Positions 34,403 through 45,712 of a DNA stretch of 64,000 nt are shown here, piece after piece. A model generated the notes under the pieces. The model searched no databases, was not told where the DNA came from, and worked only from the letters and a program-made list of their open reading frames with translations. How positions within the stretch are numbered: position 1 is the first letter of the stretch; the number at the start of each line of letters is the position of its first letter. The stretch is from Vitis vinifera (Eukaryota > Streptophyta > Magnoliopsida > Vitales > Vitaceae). The position numbers were made by a program, and so were the translations under genes. Where the stretch lies: positions 16,093,001-16,157,000 of the forward strand of contig NC_081812.1 of NCBI RefSeq assembly GCF_030704535.1, given 5' to 3'.

Positions 34403-36576
34403 ACCTGTAACATATTGCAGACAGTTTTAAAGGTGTTGCAAGGAATTTCTCCTATTTTCAGCATGTCGTATATTTCTGAATTGTCTGATGCATTTTTAGT
34501 TTTATTGTGTTTGCCATCTCATTTTAGTGAACTTAGATGGTGTGCGCTTGAGATTTTGCAATAGGTTGTCTTAAGAAGAGGGGAATTTCTATATTTTATG
34601 TATGAAATGGCAGGGATTCCAAAATTTTAATGAAGTAAAATCTGTTGCCATTGCACAATTCAACAAAAAAAAAAAAAAAAACCAGGTTCTTTCTTTTGGA
34701 AAAAAAAAAGGGTTGTCAGTGTTATTTAGTTTTAAGTAGTTGAATTATAGAGAAGTTTTATTTTTAACGGTGGAAACGTTTTGTGCGGATCAGAGAAACT
34801 GAAACACTGAAATGATTTTTAAAAAAATGAGATTTTATTGAAATGGATCAAATAATACTTGAATTGAAAAAAATAACCTTTATATGACTACTTTTTTTTT
34901 TATAAAAAAAATATAATTAAATAATTTCATTAGTCTATGTCATTTAAAAAAATTATTAATTTTATATATTTTATTGTTATATGTACTTTTTCAAAGTGGG
35001 ATGATGCCCAAATATTAGGGGCTACGAAACCATCAAAATAAGGTAAGTTCTCGTGTGCTGTGAAAGCGTAACAAATTCAGAAGAAACTCAGAAGGCAGGA
35101 AAGAAAAAAACTACAACCAGAAGAACAAGTGTTTTTATGCCATTTGATGAAAAATTATTTTGGATGAACGAAATTAAGACCCCAAAAAGAAGAAATTATT
35201 TTGGATTCAAAATTTGAGGTTTTTATCGTCCATCGGGTAAATTCAAAATATTATCGATTACATGAGTTGAATCAAGGACTATGTGTAACTTGTTGAAATC
35301 ATATTCATTAATTATTTTTAAAAAAAAAACAAAACAGTCAAATCATTAAGTTTTCACTTTTTTTAATTTTAATTTAGAAAGTTAAATGGGTGAATGCTTT
35401 TAGGTAGAAAAATCTTATGGGATGATGTTTTAAATTAGGAAGAAAGTATGGTATTGAATTGATGCCAGCCTAATCTTTCATTTAGGTCACGCAAAATGCA
35501 CCATGAAATTTGAATCACTAAACGAAAATACAAGAAAAAAAATTAGATAATAAAAGTAATGATAAAGTGATATTAGAAAATATGAAATAATAAAGTAAGG
35601 GATAAAGGGAATGTGAGAGCAAGATTTTTCCCCAATATAATTAAACCCTAAAAACGATCGTGGTTTGAAGTGACACAAAATTAAGGAAATTACATTACAA
35701 CAAAGGAGTTCTCATGATTATATAATTGGATATTAAAATTAAGGTTTTTTAAAAGCTTTGATGACAATAAGGATATTAAATTCTCGGTTTAAAGCTTATG
35801 ATTTCTAGTTCCATAAGACAAAAGGGTTAGGACGTTAATAGATCAGTTTCTTATTGTTGATGTAAACACTTAGTTCCATAATTTTTTTTATTGTAGATGA
35901 AATTAAAATATAGGGTAAATAAAAATATATAATAATTATAATATAGTTTTTTAGAAAAGAGTAAATGAAATTAAATACTAATTGAAGAATCGATCGAGTA
36001 ATTTTTTCTAACACAAGGGTGTATCATGTATAGGACAGCCAATGTTAATTTTTTATTTTATTTTATTAGATAATCGTACTCTAATTTAACATTTTTTTAA
36101 TCATTTAAAAACATAATCATTAATAATAATAATTTATAATAATTTTTTATTGTAGGTGTCATGTCGAAAATAGGCACACAGAGTTGCTTGGTTATATAGT
36201 GTTCACTGTTCAGGGGTGTTTGTCAACTTCTATGGGCTTCATCAACCTTCAAAACTCATAATTCACCAACATATTTGGAGTGGTGGACTCATTGATAAGA
36301 AGCCATTGAACTCATCCCGGTTCATGTTATCTTTTAGATGTTAATGAAATCGTCTTGATTCCTAATAATAATTATTATTATTAGTTCTGTGGCTCTGCTG
36401 TTTTAAACATGGAATTCTAAATTTAGATTGAAGGACAAGACAGAGATTCTTGATGTTGGAGTAGACGTAGGACAAGCTGTACAGGAAATGGAGCACACAT
36501 TTATCCTGCATCGCACTAGACCTAAGAGACAGGAGGCCCAATTTGATTATCTGTGGTTCAAGGGAGTCCCTACAAC
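34403..36576. other. Spacer between FES1A and the first 2OG oxygenase gene
   Basis: The first few hundred bases are FES1A 3' UTR. Two A-runs stand at about 34,663 and 34,700. The rest is AT-rich with no recognisable gene. The part next to 36,577 is probably the 3' UTR of the oxygenase on the minus strand. Confidence 0.4.
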
Positions 36577-38133
36577 TCAGGATTCTACTTTATCGTTGTA
36601 CTTGGCGAATCGGAGATTAGTCTTGCCCTCTATTTTCTTCCACAAAGAACGAGTCAGATAGTCTCCGTACTTGACCTTCTTGTATATCCTATTCGACCCT
36701 TGAGGATCTAATATATGATCTAGTGGTTCAATTTCCACATCTGTGTCTGGCGTAAAAAATGTCGCCAAGGACATCCTTGCCCTGTTCTCGTTTGCCATGG
36801 TTCTGTGCTCGATGCTATTATACTTGCCGTTGCTCCACATCTGTTACCACAATCAAGCAGGCCAGGCTCCAAATCATTTTGTAAGATTTTAACGCTTGTT
36901 TACGGAAAAAACCCTCTCCATGCTGGGTTTTGAAGAGCCAGACAATGATTGGGTCTTAAATCCCTCCACTTGCTCTTCCTCTCTATCACAATATGGAAAG
37001 AGAAAGAAAGGAAGGAGGCTTAGGTAGGCTTTTCTTTTTTGCCTGGTTATTAGTTATAAATGAAATCTTTGAGATGATGGAATTTTTTTATATTTACCTC
37101 TATAACATCTCCAATATTCACGACCAGGGAATTTAGGATCGGATGAACAGGCACCCATCCTCCATCATGCTGGATTTCTAAGCCAGTAACATCATCATCT
37201 TGCAGGAGTATGGATATGGAGGTCGCATCAGAATGTGGGCTTATACCGATTACTTGGTCAGGGTTGCGACATGTAGGATAGTAATTCACACGCAAAGCTT
37301 GTGCCATGTCTTTGTGTAGCCTAAGAAGTGCATCCTTAGTCATCCCCATCGTCAAAGATAAAGAGCCAAGGAGTGTCTCTGCAACTTTTCTTACTTCAGT
37401 GGAATATGTTTCGACAGTGTCTCTGCAGTGAGTGAATATTTTAATTTACATATTGGTTGACTTAATTATCTACACTCCGAACAAATTTCAAAAGAAATAC
37501 CTGAAGTCTGCTGGAGTAGTTGGCCAAAACTTGAGTTTTTGAAAATGGGAGGGATAGATCCTCAAAATTAGTGAATCTGACCAGTCCAGTTTCTCCTCAG
37601 AGACCATGAAAGGCTGCCCATAACCTTGCATCTCATTCGAGTCCAGTGAGTATGCTTTCTTCTCTTCGAATGGTAGTTCGAAAAACCCAGCTGCGGCATC
37701 CTTCACCCTCTGCAATACTTCTTCTGGTATTCCATGATTAGTTGCCTGCAAGATATTTTGGTCAACATGTTGTGAAATGATGATAGACTATGCATATCAG
37801 ATGAGCTATTTGCTTTCCAAACATTTTCTGGAGGATGTTTGGTTTTCTTTGCATGCACAAATTATGAAGTTTGGTTTGGATAACCAGTTCATTCTCTGTC
37901 TGAATTGCCATGGAGAAATGCAGAGAAATGAATAAGGGTATTACCATAAAAAAGCCCCAGCATTTGCAGGCCCACTCCAGCTTCTTTAGCTCCTCAACAT
38001 TCTCACTTGAAAGTAATGCCAAGTCAATGACGGGAATTTGAGGTGAAAGAACAGACAGATCAACACCTTTGGATTTATCTTCTTCGCTCCTTTTGAATCT
38101 GTCAGGAATGCATGAAAGATTGCATCTCACCAT
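36577..38133 (-). CDS. SRG1-like 2-oxoglutarate/Fe(II) oxygenase, N terminus damaged
   Basis: Member of the plant DOXC oxygenase group (SRG1, codeine O-demethylase and norcoclaurine synthase-like proteins); the substrate cannot be told. Exons: 38133-37945, 37745-37501, 37422-37098, 36840-36577, giving 340 aa from the first in-frame Met. Iron ligands H208, D210 (SPHSD) and H265 (SIEHR) and the 2OG-binding R275/S277 (RARMS) are all present, so the core is intact. The frame stays open upstream of this Met as GGISSPSIVNVQ, which aligns with PVPNVQEM of its paralog at 44,053-45,712. It then runs into a stop inside an AC/CT microsatellite without a Met. The usual first 35 or so residues are therefore missing; it may start at the internal Met or be a new pseudogene. 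Confidence 0.75.
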
Positions 38134-38169
38134 CTCCTGAACATTTACAATAGATGGTGATGATATCCC

Positions 38170-38537
38170 ACCGTTCAGTACTTCCTCACTCTCTCTGATT
38201 GTACTTCCTCACACACACACACATCCTCACTCTCTCTGTCTGATTGTACTTCCTCACACACACACACACGTTCAGTACTTCCTCACTCTCATACTGATTG
38301 TACTTCCTCACACACACACACATCCTCACTCTCTCTGTCTGATTGTACTTCCTCTCACACACACACACACACGCGCGTATATATACTCTCTCTGATAAGA
38401 CTAAAACCAGAGTTTTGGGTCACACACACACGTACACACGCGTATATATACTCTCTCTGATAAGACTAAAACCAGAGTTTTGGGTCACACACACACACGT
38501 ACACGTATATATACTCTCTCTGATAAGACTAAAATCA
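38170..38537. repeat. Compound micro/minisatellite at the 5' end of the oxygenase gene
   Basis: The first half (to about 38,350) repeats CTTCCTCACTCTCTCTGATT, each copy followed by (CA)n; the word GTTCAGTACTTCCTCACTCT occurs at about 38,173 and 38,270 and is partly the oxygenase coding frame. The second half (about 38,380-38,537) has three copies of CTCTCTCTGATAAGACTAAA + ACCAGAGTTTTGGGTCA joined by (CA)n/(TA)n. It is not a CRISPR: spacers are the same dinucleotide runs. Confidence 0.8.
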
Positions 38538-40723
38538 GAGTTTTGGGTCAAAATGACCATTTTTTTTTTTAAAATCGCAATATCTAACCATTATTTGAAA
38601 CTTAGGTTCAAATTAGTCTTTTTGGTGCTTGGTGCCATGTAAGCATCATGTCATTAAATTATTTTTTTAAAACCGGAGTTTTGGGTCAAAATGACCATTT
38701 TTTTTTTTAAATCGTAATATGTAACCATTATTTGAAACTTAGGTTCAAATTAGTCTTTTTGGTGCTTGGTGCCATGTAAGCATCATGTCATTAAATTATT
38801 TTTTTTTTCATCATTTTAGTTAAAGCCGTAGTTAGCAACCGCAGTTGACAACTGCGATTTTATTTTTAACTAAAGTCGTAGTTGGCAACTGCGACATCTT
38901 TTTTGAACTAAAGTTACAGTTGTCAACTGCGGCTTCGTTTTTTAATTAAAGCTGCAGTTATCAACTGAGACTTTAGTTAATTTTTTTTTAAATTTTAAAT
39001 TTAATTAAAAATTATTAAATTATAATTTATTATTGAAATTTAAAAAATATACTTAAATAATAAATTATTTATATTTATATTTAAAAATCTAGTATTACTT
39101 CAACAAACATAAATTGATAAATAAAAGATATTATAAATAAATATTTTATTTATTAATAAATTAATAATCTTAAAATAATAAACTTATATAACATATAAAT
39201 AATATATAAAATTGTATAATTTATTAATTTAAGATATTTAATTTATTGTTTTTTAAGATATTAATTTATTTGAATTATGATAAATTTATCTTTATCGAAA
39301 TAATAGTATATTTTTAAGTCGCAGTTGATAACTGAGATTTCAATTATAATTTTTTTTATTTTCAAATTTAATTAAGAACTATTAAATTACAATTTATGAT
39401 TGAAAATTTAAAAATATACTTAAATAATAAATTATTTATATTTAAAATTAAAAATCTAGTATTACTTCAACAAACATAAATTGATAAATAGAAGATATTA
39501 TAAATGAATATTTTATTTATTAATAAATTAATAATCTTAAAATAATAAACTTATATAACATATAAATAAAATATAAAATTGTATAATTTATTAATTTAAG
39601 ATATTTAATTTGTTATTTTTTAAGATATTAATTTATTTGTATTATGATAAATTTATCTTTATCGAAATAATAATATACTTTTAAGCTGTAGTTGATAACT
39701 GAGATTTCAATTATAATTTATTTTTACTTTCAAATTTAATTAAAAACTATTAAATTACAATTTATGATTGAAATTTAAAAAAATATACTTAAATAATAAA
39801 TTATTTATATTTAAACTTAAAAATCTAGTATTACTTTAACAAACATAAATTGATAAATAGAAGATATTATAAATGAATATTTTATTTATTAATAAATTAA
39901 TAATCTTAAAATAATAAACTTATATAACATATAAATAATATATAAAATTGTATAATTTATTAATTTAAGATATTTAATTTTTTGTTTTTTAAGATATTAA
40001 TTTATTTGTATTATGATAAATTTATCTTTATCGAAATAATAATATACTTAATTGAGATTTCAATTATAATTTTTTTTTTCAAATTTAATTAAAAACTATT
40101 AAATTACAATTTATGATTGAAATTAAATATTAAAAAACAAAAAATTAAATATTTTAAATTAATAAATTATACAATTTTATATATTATTTATATATTATAT
40201 AAGTTTATTATTTTAATATTATTAATTTATTAATAAATAAAATATTCATTTATAATATCTTCTATTTATCATTTTATATTTGTTGAAGTAATACTAGATT
40301 TTTAAATTTAAATAAAAATAATTTATTATTTAAGTATATTTTTTAAATTTCAATCATAAATTGTAATTTAATAATTTTTAATTAAAATTTTAATTTAAAA
40401 AAAAAATTAAAATCTCAGTTGACAACCGTGACTTTAGTTAAAAAATGAAGTCATAATCGACAACTGCGACTTTTGTTCAAAAAAGAAGTCGCAGTTGCCA
40501 ATTATTATTTTAGTTAAAAAATGAAATCGTAATTGTCAATCGCGACTTTAGTTTAAATATGAAGTCGTATTTGTTAATTGTGGTTTTAATTAAAATGATA
40601 AAAAAAAAATATATTTTTTAATGACATGACGCTAAGTGACGCAAAAAAGGGGAATTTGAACATAAATTTCAAATGCATAGATGTTATGATTTAAAAATAG
40701 GCATTTTGACCCAAAACTCCTAA
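38538..40723. mobile_element. Long-TIR foldback (Mutator-like) element with tandem AT-rich core
   Basis: GAGTTTTGGGTCAAAATGAC at 38,538 and again at 38,676 (a 138-bp direct repeat) faces its inverted copy ending at about 40,723 (minus strand GGAGTTTTGGGTCAAAATGC). The arms match for about 250 bp, including short palindromic modules such as AGTCGTAGTTGGCAACTGCG. The core has about three direct copies of a roughly 365-bp AT-rich unit (anchor AAATCTAGTATTACTTCAAC near 39,085, 39,451 and 39,818), then part of the same unit inverted near 40,140-40,400. No transposase. The superfamily call rests on arm length only. Confidence 0.7.
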
Positions 40724-40976
40724 AACCATGTGATCATGTTTGTTTGCTTAGAAAATAGCCTCTGCTCATTATAAAAGTTTTGTAGTCCTTTTCTATAATC
40801 AAAAGCAAATCTTCACATAGGATTTTGCGTGGATCGAGGGAAAGAAGCAAGTAGAAAGTCCAGTCGTTGACCAGAAAATGGGGAGAATTATGTTTTGATG
40901 TGCAATTTGGGAATAATAACATTTTTGGAACCCAACTTTCCATAATCCAAGATATGTCCACTGTTTGGAAAAATAT

Positions 40977-41035
40977 TAAAGGAAACATGCACTATCTACT
41001 GTTTTAAAGGAAACATGCACTATCTACTGTTTTAA
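40977..41035. repeat. 28-bp tandem duplication
   Basis: AAAGGAAACATGCACTATCT + ACTGTTTT occurs twice in a row, without mismatch as far as I can see. Confidence 0.8.
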
Positions 41036-41375
41036 ACATGCACTAATTTTTTTTTTTAAAAAAAGATAATAATTTGAATATAAAAATGAAATAACTCTTC
41101 ACACTCACAAGTGTGGTTCCAAGAGATGAGAGTTGCTAAAATTAATGTCTGGCTTTTTTAAGCATAATCTTTTTAAATAAACCTTCATGTGCATAGATAT
41201 TAAATAAGTAGGGTTTTTGATAAAGTGTAGGATAGCTTGAAAAAATAATTTGTAAACTATAATAATGAAGAAAATATTTCCAAATCTATCATAGTATTTG
41301 TCATCTAGGAAAGAGTGTTTGCCATGTAATATGATTTGAAGCAAAAATTGTCTCTTGAATAGACAAGTCTTTTTT

Positions 41376-41490
41376 CTTTTTAATCATTGGTAAGAATCAT
41401 CTTTTGGAAGAGGTGATTTCTAAATTTTTCTTTTTTTATCATTGGTAAGAATCATCTCTTGGAAGAGGTGATTTCTAAATTTTTTTTTTT
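41376..41490. repeat. About 56-bp tandem duplication
   Basis: ATCATTGGTAAGAATCATCT, continuing through TTGGAAGAGGTGATTTCTAA and a T-run, is present at about 41,383 and 41,438 with one mismatch. Confidence 0.75.
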
Positions 41491-41659
41491 TAAATCCACT
41501 TATATAAGTTTGTGTGTATCCTTCAACGAAAAGTCTTACCTTGTATCTATCCAATGTTCTACTAAATTTGTATTTCATGATGAAGATCTATTTGCAATTC
41601 ACTAACATCTTTACTTCTGGTAAATCAATAATCTCCCAAGTTTAATTGGTTTTTTTTCA

Positions 41660-42610
41660 ATGCTATCATCTCCTCATTAATGGCATCTTTCCACGATTTG
41701 GAGGTTGAGGCTTCTTGAATAGTGATGGGTATTCGTTCAGATAACACTTGTGAGAGAAAGGACAAGTGAAAGTTTCTACATAAATATAAATAAGACATGG
41801 GGTGACGAGTGCAAACTCCAACCCCAACCCTTTTCTAAAAGTGATAGGCAAGTCCAAATTACTAGGAGGAGAGATCTCAATTGGAGTCGGAGAAGTGATG
41901 ATGGATCTTTTCTTCCCAAAGTACACATTGAAAATTAGGGTATTAGGTCCTTCCCTGTGGTTTTACTATTTGTAAAATGATTGGGAGAAGTTTCAATAGG
42001 TATTTTTGGTGAAATACTATTTGATTGATTGTGGGAAAGATTTATGGAATTATCTCTCCAATTTAGGTTGACAACCATTCTATTCCCCTCATCTTTATCA
42101 ATAGTTTCAACCATTGTATCATTCCTTTTAGCAACAATTACATCATTTTTTTCAATGATGTTTGTTGTTTCTTTAACTCTTTGTTTACATTGTAATCCTC
42201 CCTATCTTCGAATCAAAACATTGATATATTCTCCTCTTGAAGATAGGTTCTATTAAAGTATAGTTCATTCTCTACAAAAGTCGCATCCATAGTGACGTAT
42301 GTTTCTTTGTATGAGGATTATAGCACTTGTAGCCTTTCTTTGTTGTGGGAGGGGGGGGAGGGGGAGGGGGTACCCTAAGAACACAACCTTCATAGTTTTA
42401 GGATTCCACTTTCCACATAATTGATCATGGATATGAACATAGGATACACATCCGAAGTCTTTGGTGGTGAAGCACCTACTCCTTGAAAGTTGGAAATAGT
42501 GTCATGAATTTCTTTATTAGTGCTTAGTTTTCTAAGACTTCAGTAGGCATTCTGTTGATAAGGTACACAGTTGTCAGTCTAGCATCACCCTCGTAGCGTT
42601 TCAACATTCT
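41660..42610 (-). mobile_element. Ty1/copia pol fragment, minus strand
   Basis: Translating the minus strand with shifts gives, in order: TTVYLINRMPTEVLEN (integrase core), KGYKCYNPHTKKHTSLWM (the KCYHPxxRK motif), ELYFN-like and IFNVYFGKKR, and SNLDLPITFRKG (the DLPIALRKG motif before RT). It covers the integrase C terminus to the start of RT and has several stops. No LTRs were found on either side. Confidence 0.75.
42345..42371 (+). repeat. Guanine run
   Basis: GGGAGGGGGGGGAGGGGGAG followed by GGGG gives four or more G-tracts in 25 bases, within the copia relic, where the coding strand would read proline codons. It could form a G-quadruplex. Confidence 0.8.
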
Positions 42611-43306
42611 CACTTGGAATAAGACAACACGGGCTTAAAATCCATAACAACAAAAAGAAAGGTTTAAACTTCTGTAGCTACTCTTATAGATAGGCATGTT
42701 ATTAAAATGGTGCAGTCTCCCTACTCATTAAAACAGAAGTAGTTATACATGTAATTCCCAACCAGATGTATCATCCTAGCGCTTCCACTGCCCATTCGGC
42801 CTGATAGCTATGGCAAAAGCATCATATCTGCAGGTCCAGCTAAGAGTAGACATTAAAAGTCTTGTAGTCTTAGTTCATAACTAACAGTGAATTTTAAGAA
42901 GGGATCTTGCACCAATAAAATTTTTGCATGTGTGCTTTGGTTATCTTTCCAACATATATTTTTCTGGTCAGAGGGTATATTATAAGATAGATGCACATTT
43001 TCTTTTGAATGATGTGCTTGGAATACTAAGTGGAGTTAGTTATTGAAGCCTCAATGACAAGATAACACAGAATTTGAAAAATTGAAATAGATTGTAGATA
43101 GACACCAACAATGCAAGAAGTGGGAACTCTGCTTGTTTTTATTTGGCACAGCACTAGCCCAAAAGGGGAGAAGAACCCAGATAAGATATCTGTGGCTGAG
43201 GCCATTACATTTTAAAGGAGTTGGTAGAATTCAGCATATTATATTTGTGCTATACTCTGCAAATACGATATTAGCCCTTCCTTTTAGTTTTTTCTTCAGA
43301 GACATC
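42611..43306. other. Spacer without a recognised gene
   Basis: Non-coding DNA between the copia relic and the oxygenase relic; nothing further recognised. Confidence 0.4.
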
Positions 43307-43620
43307 GGATAATCCCCTAAGTGACCTTCTTGTATATCCTACAAGGCTGTTATTGGGATCTAGCATATGATCAAGTGGTTGGATAATCCCCATGAATGAC
43401 CTTGTATATCCTACAAGGCTGTTTAGGATCTAGCATATGATCAAGTGGTTGGATAATCCCCATGAATGACCTTGTATATCCTACAAGGCTGTTTAGGATC
43501 TAGCATATGATCAAGTGGTTTGATTTCAACATTGAAATCCGTTGTGAAAAATGTTGCATAGTATGTCCTTGCCTGTAAGAACCATTCTCAAATCTCTCAT
43601 ACTTCCCTTGCTCCATATTT
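43307..43620 (-). pseudogene. 2OG oxygenase exon-4 relic with a 70-bp triplication
   Basis: The minus strand matches exon 4 of the neighbouring oxygenases in pieces: NMEQGKYERFENGS (compare WSNGKYRSIEHRA), then TDFNVEIKPLDHMLDP (compare DDVEIEPFDHLVD) and GYTRSFMGII/IYKK-like. A unit running GGATAATCCC...TCAAGTGGTT is present three times (about 43,307-43,380, 43,381-43,450, 43,451-43,520), destroying the frame. The HR of the third iron ligand is lost. No other exon of this copy was found upstream before the intact gene at 44,053. Confidence 0.7.
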
Positions 43621-44052
43621 TCATTACAACCAAGAAGAGTAAGGCTACTAGAAACTAATAAATTTTTAGTAATGCCAGACAGCATGAACAAACAAATGGT
43701 GTGGTGGCCTTAGCTTTGCAAAATATTTAAATACCATTGTAATTTATCTTTCGGAGAAATATCCTAGAGAACCTTCTTGCAGTTTGGCATATCCGGTTCT
43801 CATAGGAAAACACGATCTACAGTAAAAAGCAAATACTTGCTTGAATAAAAGGTAAATTTAGTGGAATTCCATTAATCTCTGAAGTAAAGAAATGATAATT
43901 GAAATATTTGGTGTTTATTTTGACTAACAGGAGTCTGATAATTCATAACATGTTGAGAATGTCTGGGGACAACTTCTGTTTCTATTGATTTATTTATTTT
44001 TCCTTCAATGTCCTTTCACTATGGAAGTGATGGAAATATTCAGAAAATCTAC

Positions 44053-45712
44053 TTAATTTTCATTCTTGGCCATTTCTGTGTGAAACTTTCCCTCCATTTT
44101 CCTTTTCATGGAATGCCTAAGATAATCTCCGTATCTTACCTTCTTGTATATCTTAATGGGCTGCTGGGAATCTACCAAATGGTCAAATGGCTCAATTTCC
44201 ACATCATCATGTGGAAGAATAAAAGATGCAAATGAAATCCTAGCCCTGTTCTTGTTTGTCACAGCTCTGTGCTCAATGCTCCTGTATTTCCCATTGCTCC
44301 AAATCTGTCATTACAATAATAAACAGGCAGTCATAGAACAATTAGGATATTTTCCTCTATCCCCTCTTCTCTTGCCATTTTATATGACATGTTATTTTCT
44401 GATGTTTAATCAGTAATAATGTCTTAATTCAGCAAGAAAGAATAGGTGACATAACGAGATTGTAGAAAATTACCTCAATAACATCTCCAATATTCACGAC
44501 CAGAGCATTTGGAATTGGCTTAACAGGCACCCACTCTCCACTGTGCTTAATCTGTAAACCAGTGACATCATCATCTTGCATAAGTATGGTTAGGATGCTT
44601 GTGTCCGAGTGTGGACTTACACCCAGTACTTGATCTGGTATGCTGCAAGTGGGATAGTAGTTCACTCGCAAGGCTTGCACAAACTCTTTGTGCAGTCCAA
44701 GGAGAGTATCCTTATCCATTCCCATTATCAAAGACAAGGAACATAGGAGCTCCTCTCCTACTCTTTTTACTTCATTTGAATAGACTTCGATCTTTTCTCT
44801 GCATGGATTAAACTATTAAATTTACAGATAGCAAGTAACCTAGCTAGTAGTTTCAAATAATGACAAAAACATACTTGAATTCCTTTGGTGCGTTTGGCCA
44901 AAATTTAAGCTTCCGAAATCGTGTAGGGTAAATAACAAGAACCAGTATATCTGACCAATCCAGCTTCTGCTCTTCAGAAACAACGAATGCCTGGCCATAC
45001 CCTTGTATGTCATCTGAGGCCATTGCATACTTGTTCTTCTCTTGTAATGGGAGTTCAAAAAACTCAGATGCACTGTACTTCATACCTTGCAACACTTCTT
45101 CTGCTACTCCATGATTCACCACCTGCAAAATATTTTTCTGTTTGAAAAATGTGCAACACTGGTAAAAATGAAAACATTCTGTCTTCTATGATGTGAAAAA
45201 TGTTAACATTGTTCAATTTTGGTTCTTGAAATTTGTGGCCAGTGTAAAGATATGGTGCACACAAATTGTAACCATGTTAGGTGGCAATTGCTATAGAGTG
45301 TCTATTCTTTACCAAGTGTTCATATGGTAATTGTTTGTTTTACACTGTCCCTGCCATCAATTTTTGTTTAAAGAACCATTTGCTTGGTGTAAATTCGTTA
45401 TATCTTGAATATTACCTGGAAAAAGCCCCATTCTTCGCAAGCTAGTTCCAGTTTCTTGAGCTCCTCCTTGTGCCCATTTGATAGTAATGATAAATCAATG
45501 ACGGGAATCTCACATGAAAGGTGAATCGCATCGGTAGTTTTGGGCATGTCTTCTTGGTTCCTAATGTATCGTTCAGGAACCTGCATAGGATTGCTTCTCT
45601 CCATCTCTTGAACATTTGGTACTGGTAGTGATCCGGCATAAGTGAGCGCATCCTCCCCCTCTACTGCTTCTGCAATGTTAATATCCATGTTTCCTTTCTT
45701 AGATTGGGGCAT
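44053..45712 (-). CDS. SRG1-like 2-oxoglutarate/Fe(II) oxygenase
   Basis: Soluble non-haem iron oxygenase of the plant DOXC group; substrate unknown. Exons: 45712-45416, 45122-44875, 44798-44474, 44304-44053 join to 373 aa, a full family length. The N-terminal part has PVPNVQEM and the DIOX_N segment IPVIDLSLLSNG...EEWGFFQVVNHGV. The C-terminal jelly roll has iron ligands H245, D247 (SPHSD) and H302 (SIEHR), with R312/S314 (RARIS) for 2-oxoglutarate. Intron positions are the same as in the gene at 36,577-38,133 and the proteins are clearly close paralogs, so the two arose by local duplication. The start at 45,712 (MPQSKKGN) is the first Met; MDINIAE eight residues on is an alternative. Confidence 0.9.

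Noticed and set aside
36428-36661. 77-codon plus-strand frame
   Set aside because: It is antisense to the last exon and 3' UTR of the oxygenase gene at 36,577-38,133.
38186-38368. Frame repeating RKYNQTERVR
   Set aside because: A translation of the microsatellite, out of frame with the oxygenase.
38180-38540. Regular repeats resembling a CRISPR array
   Set aside because: The spacing sequence is the same CA/TA dinucleotide run each time and the units are degenerate; this is a eukaryotic compound satellite.
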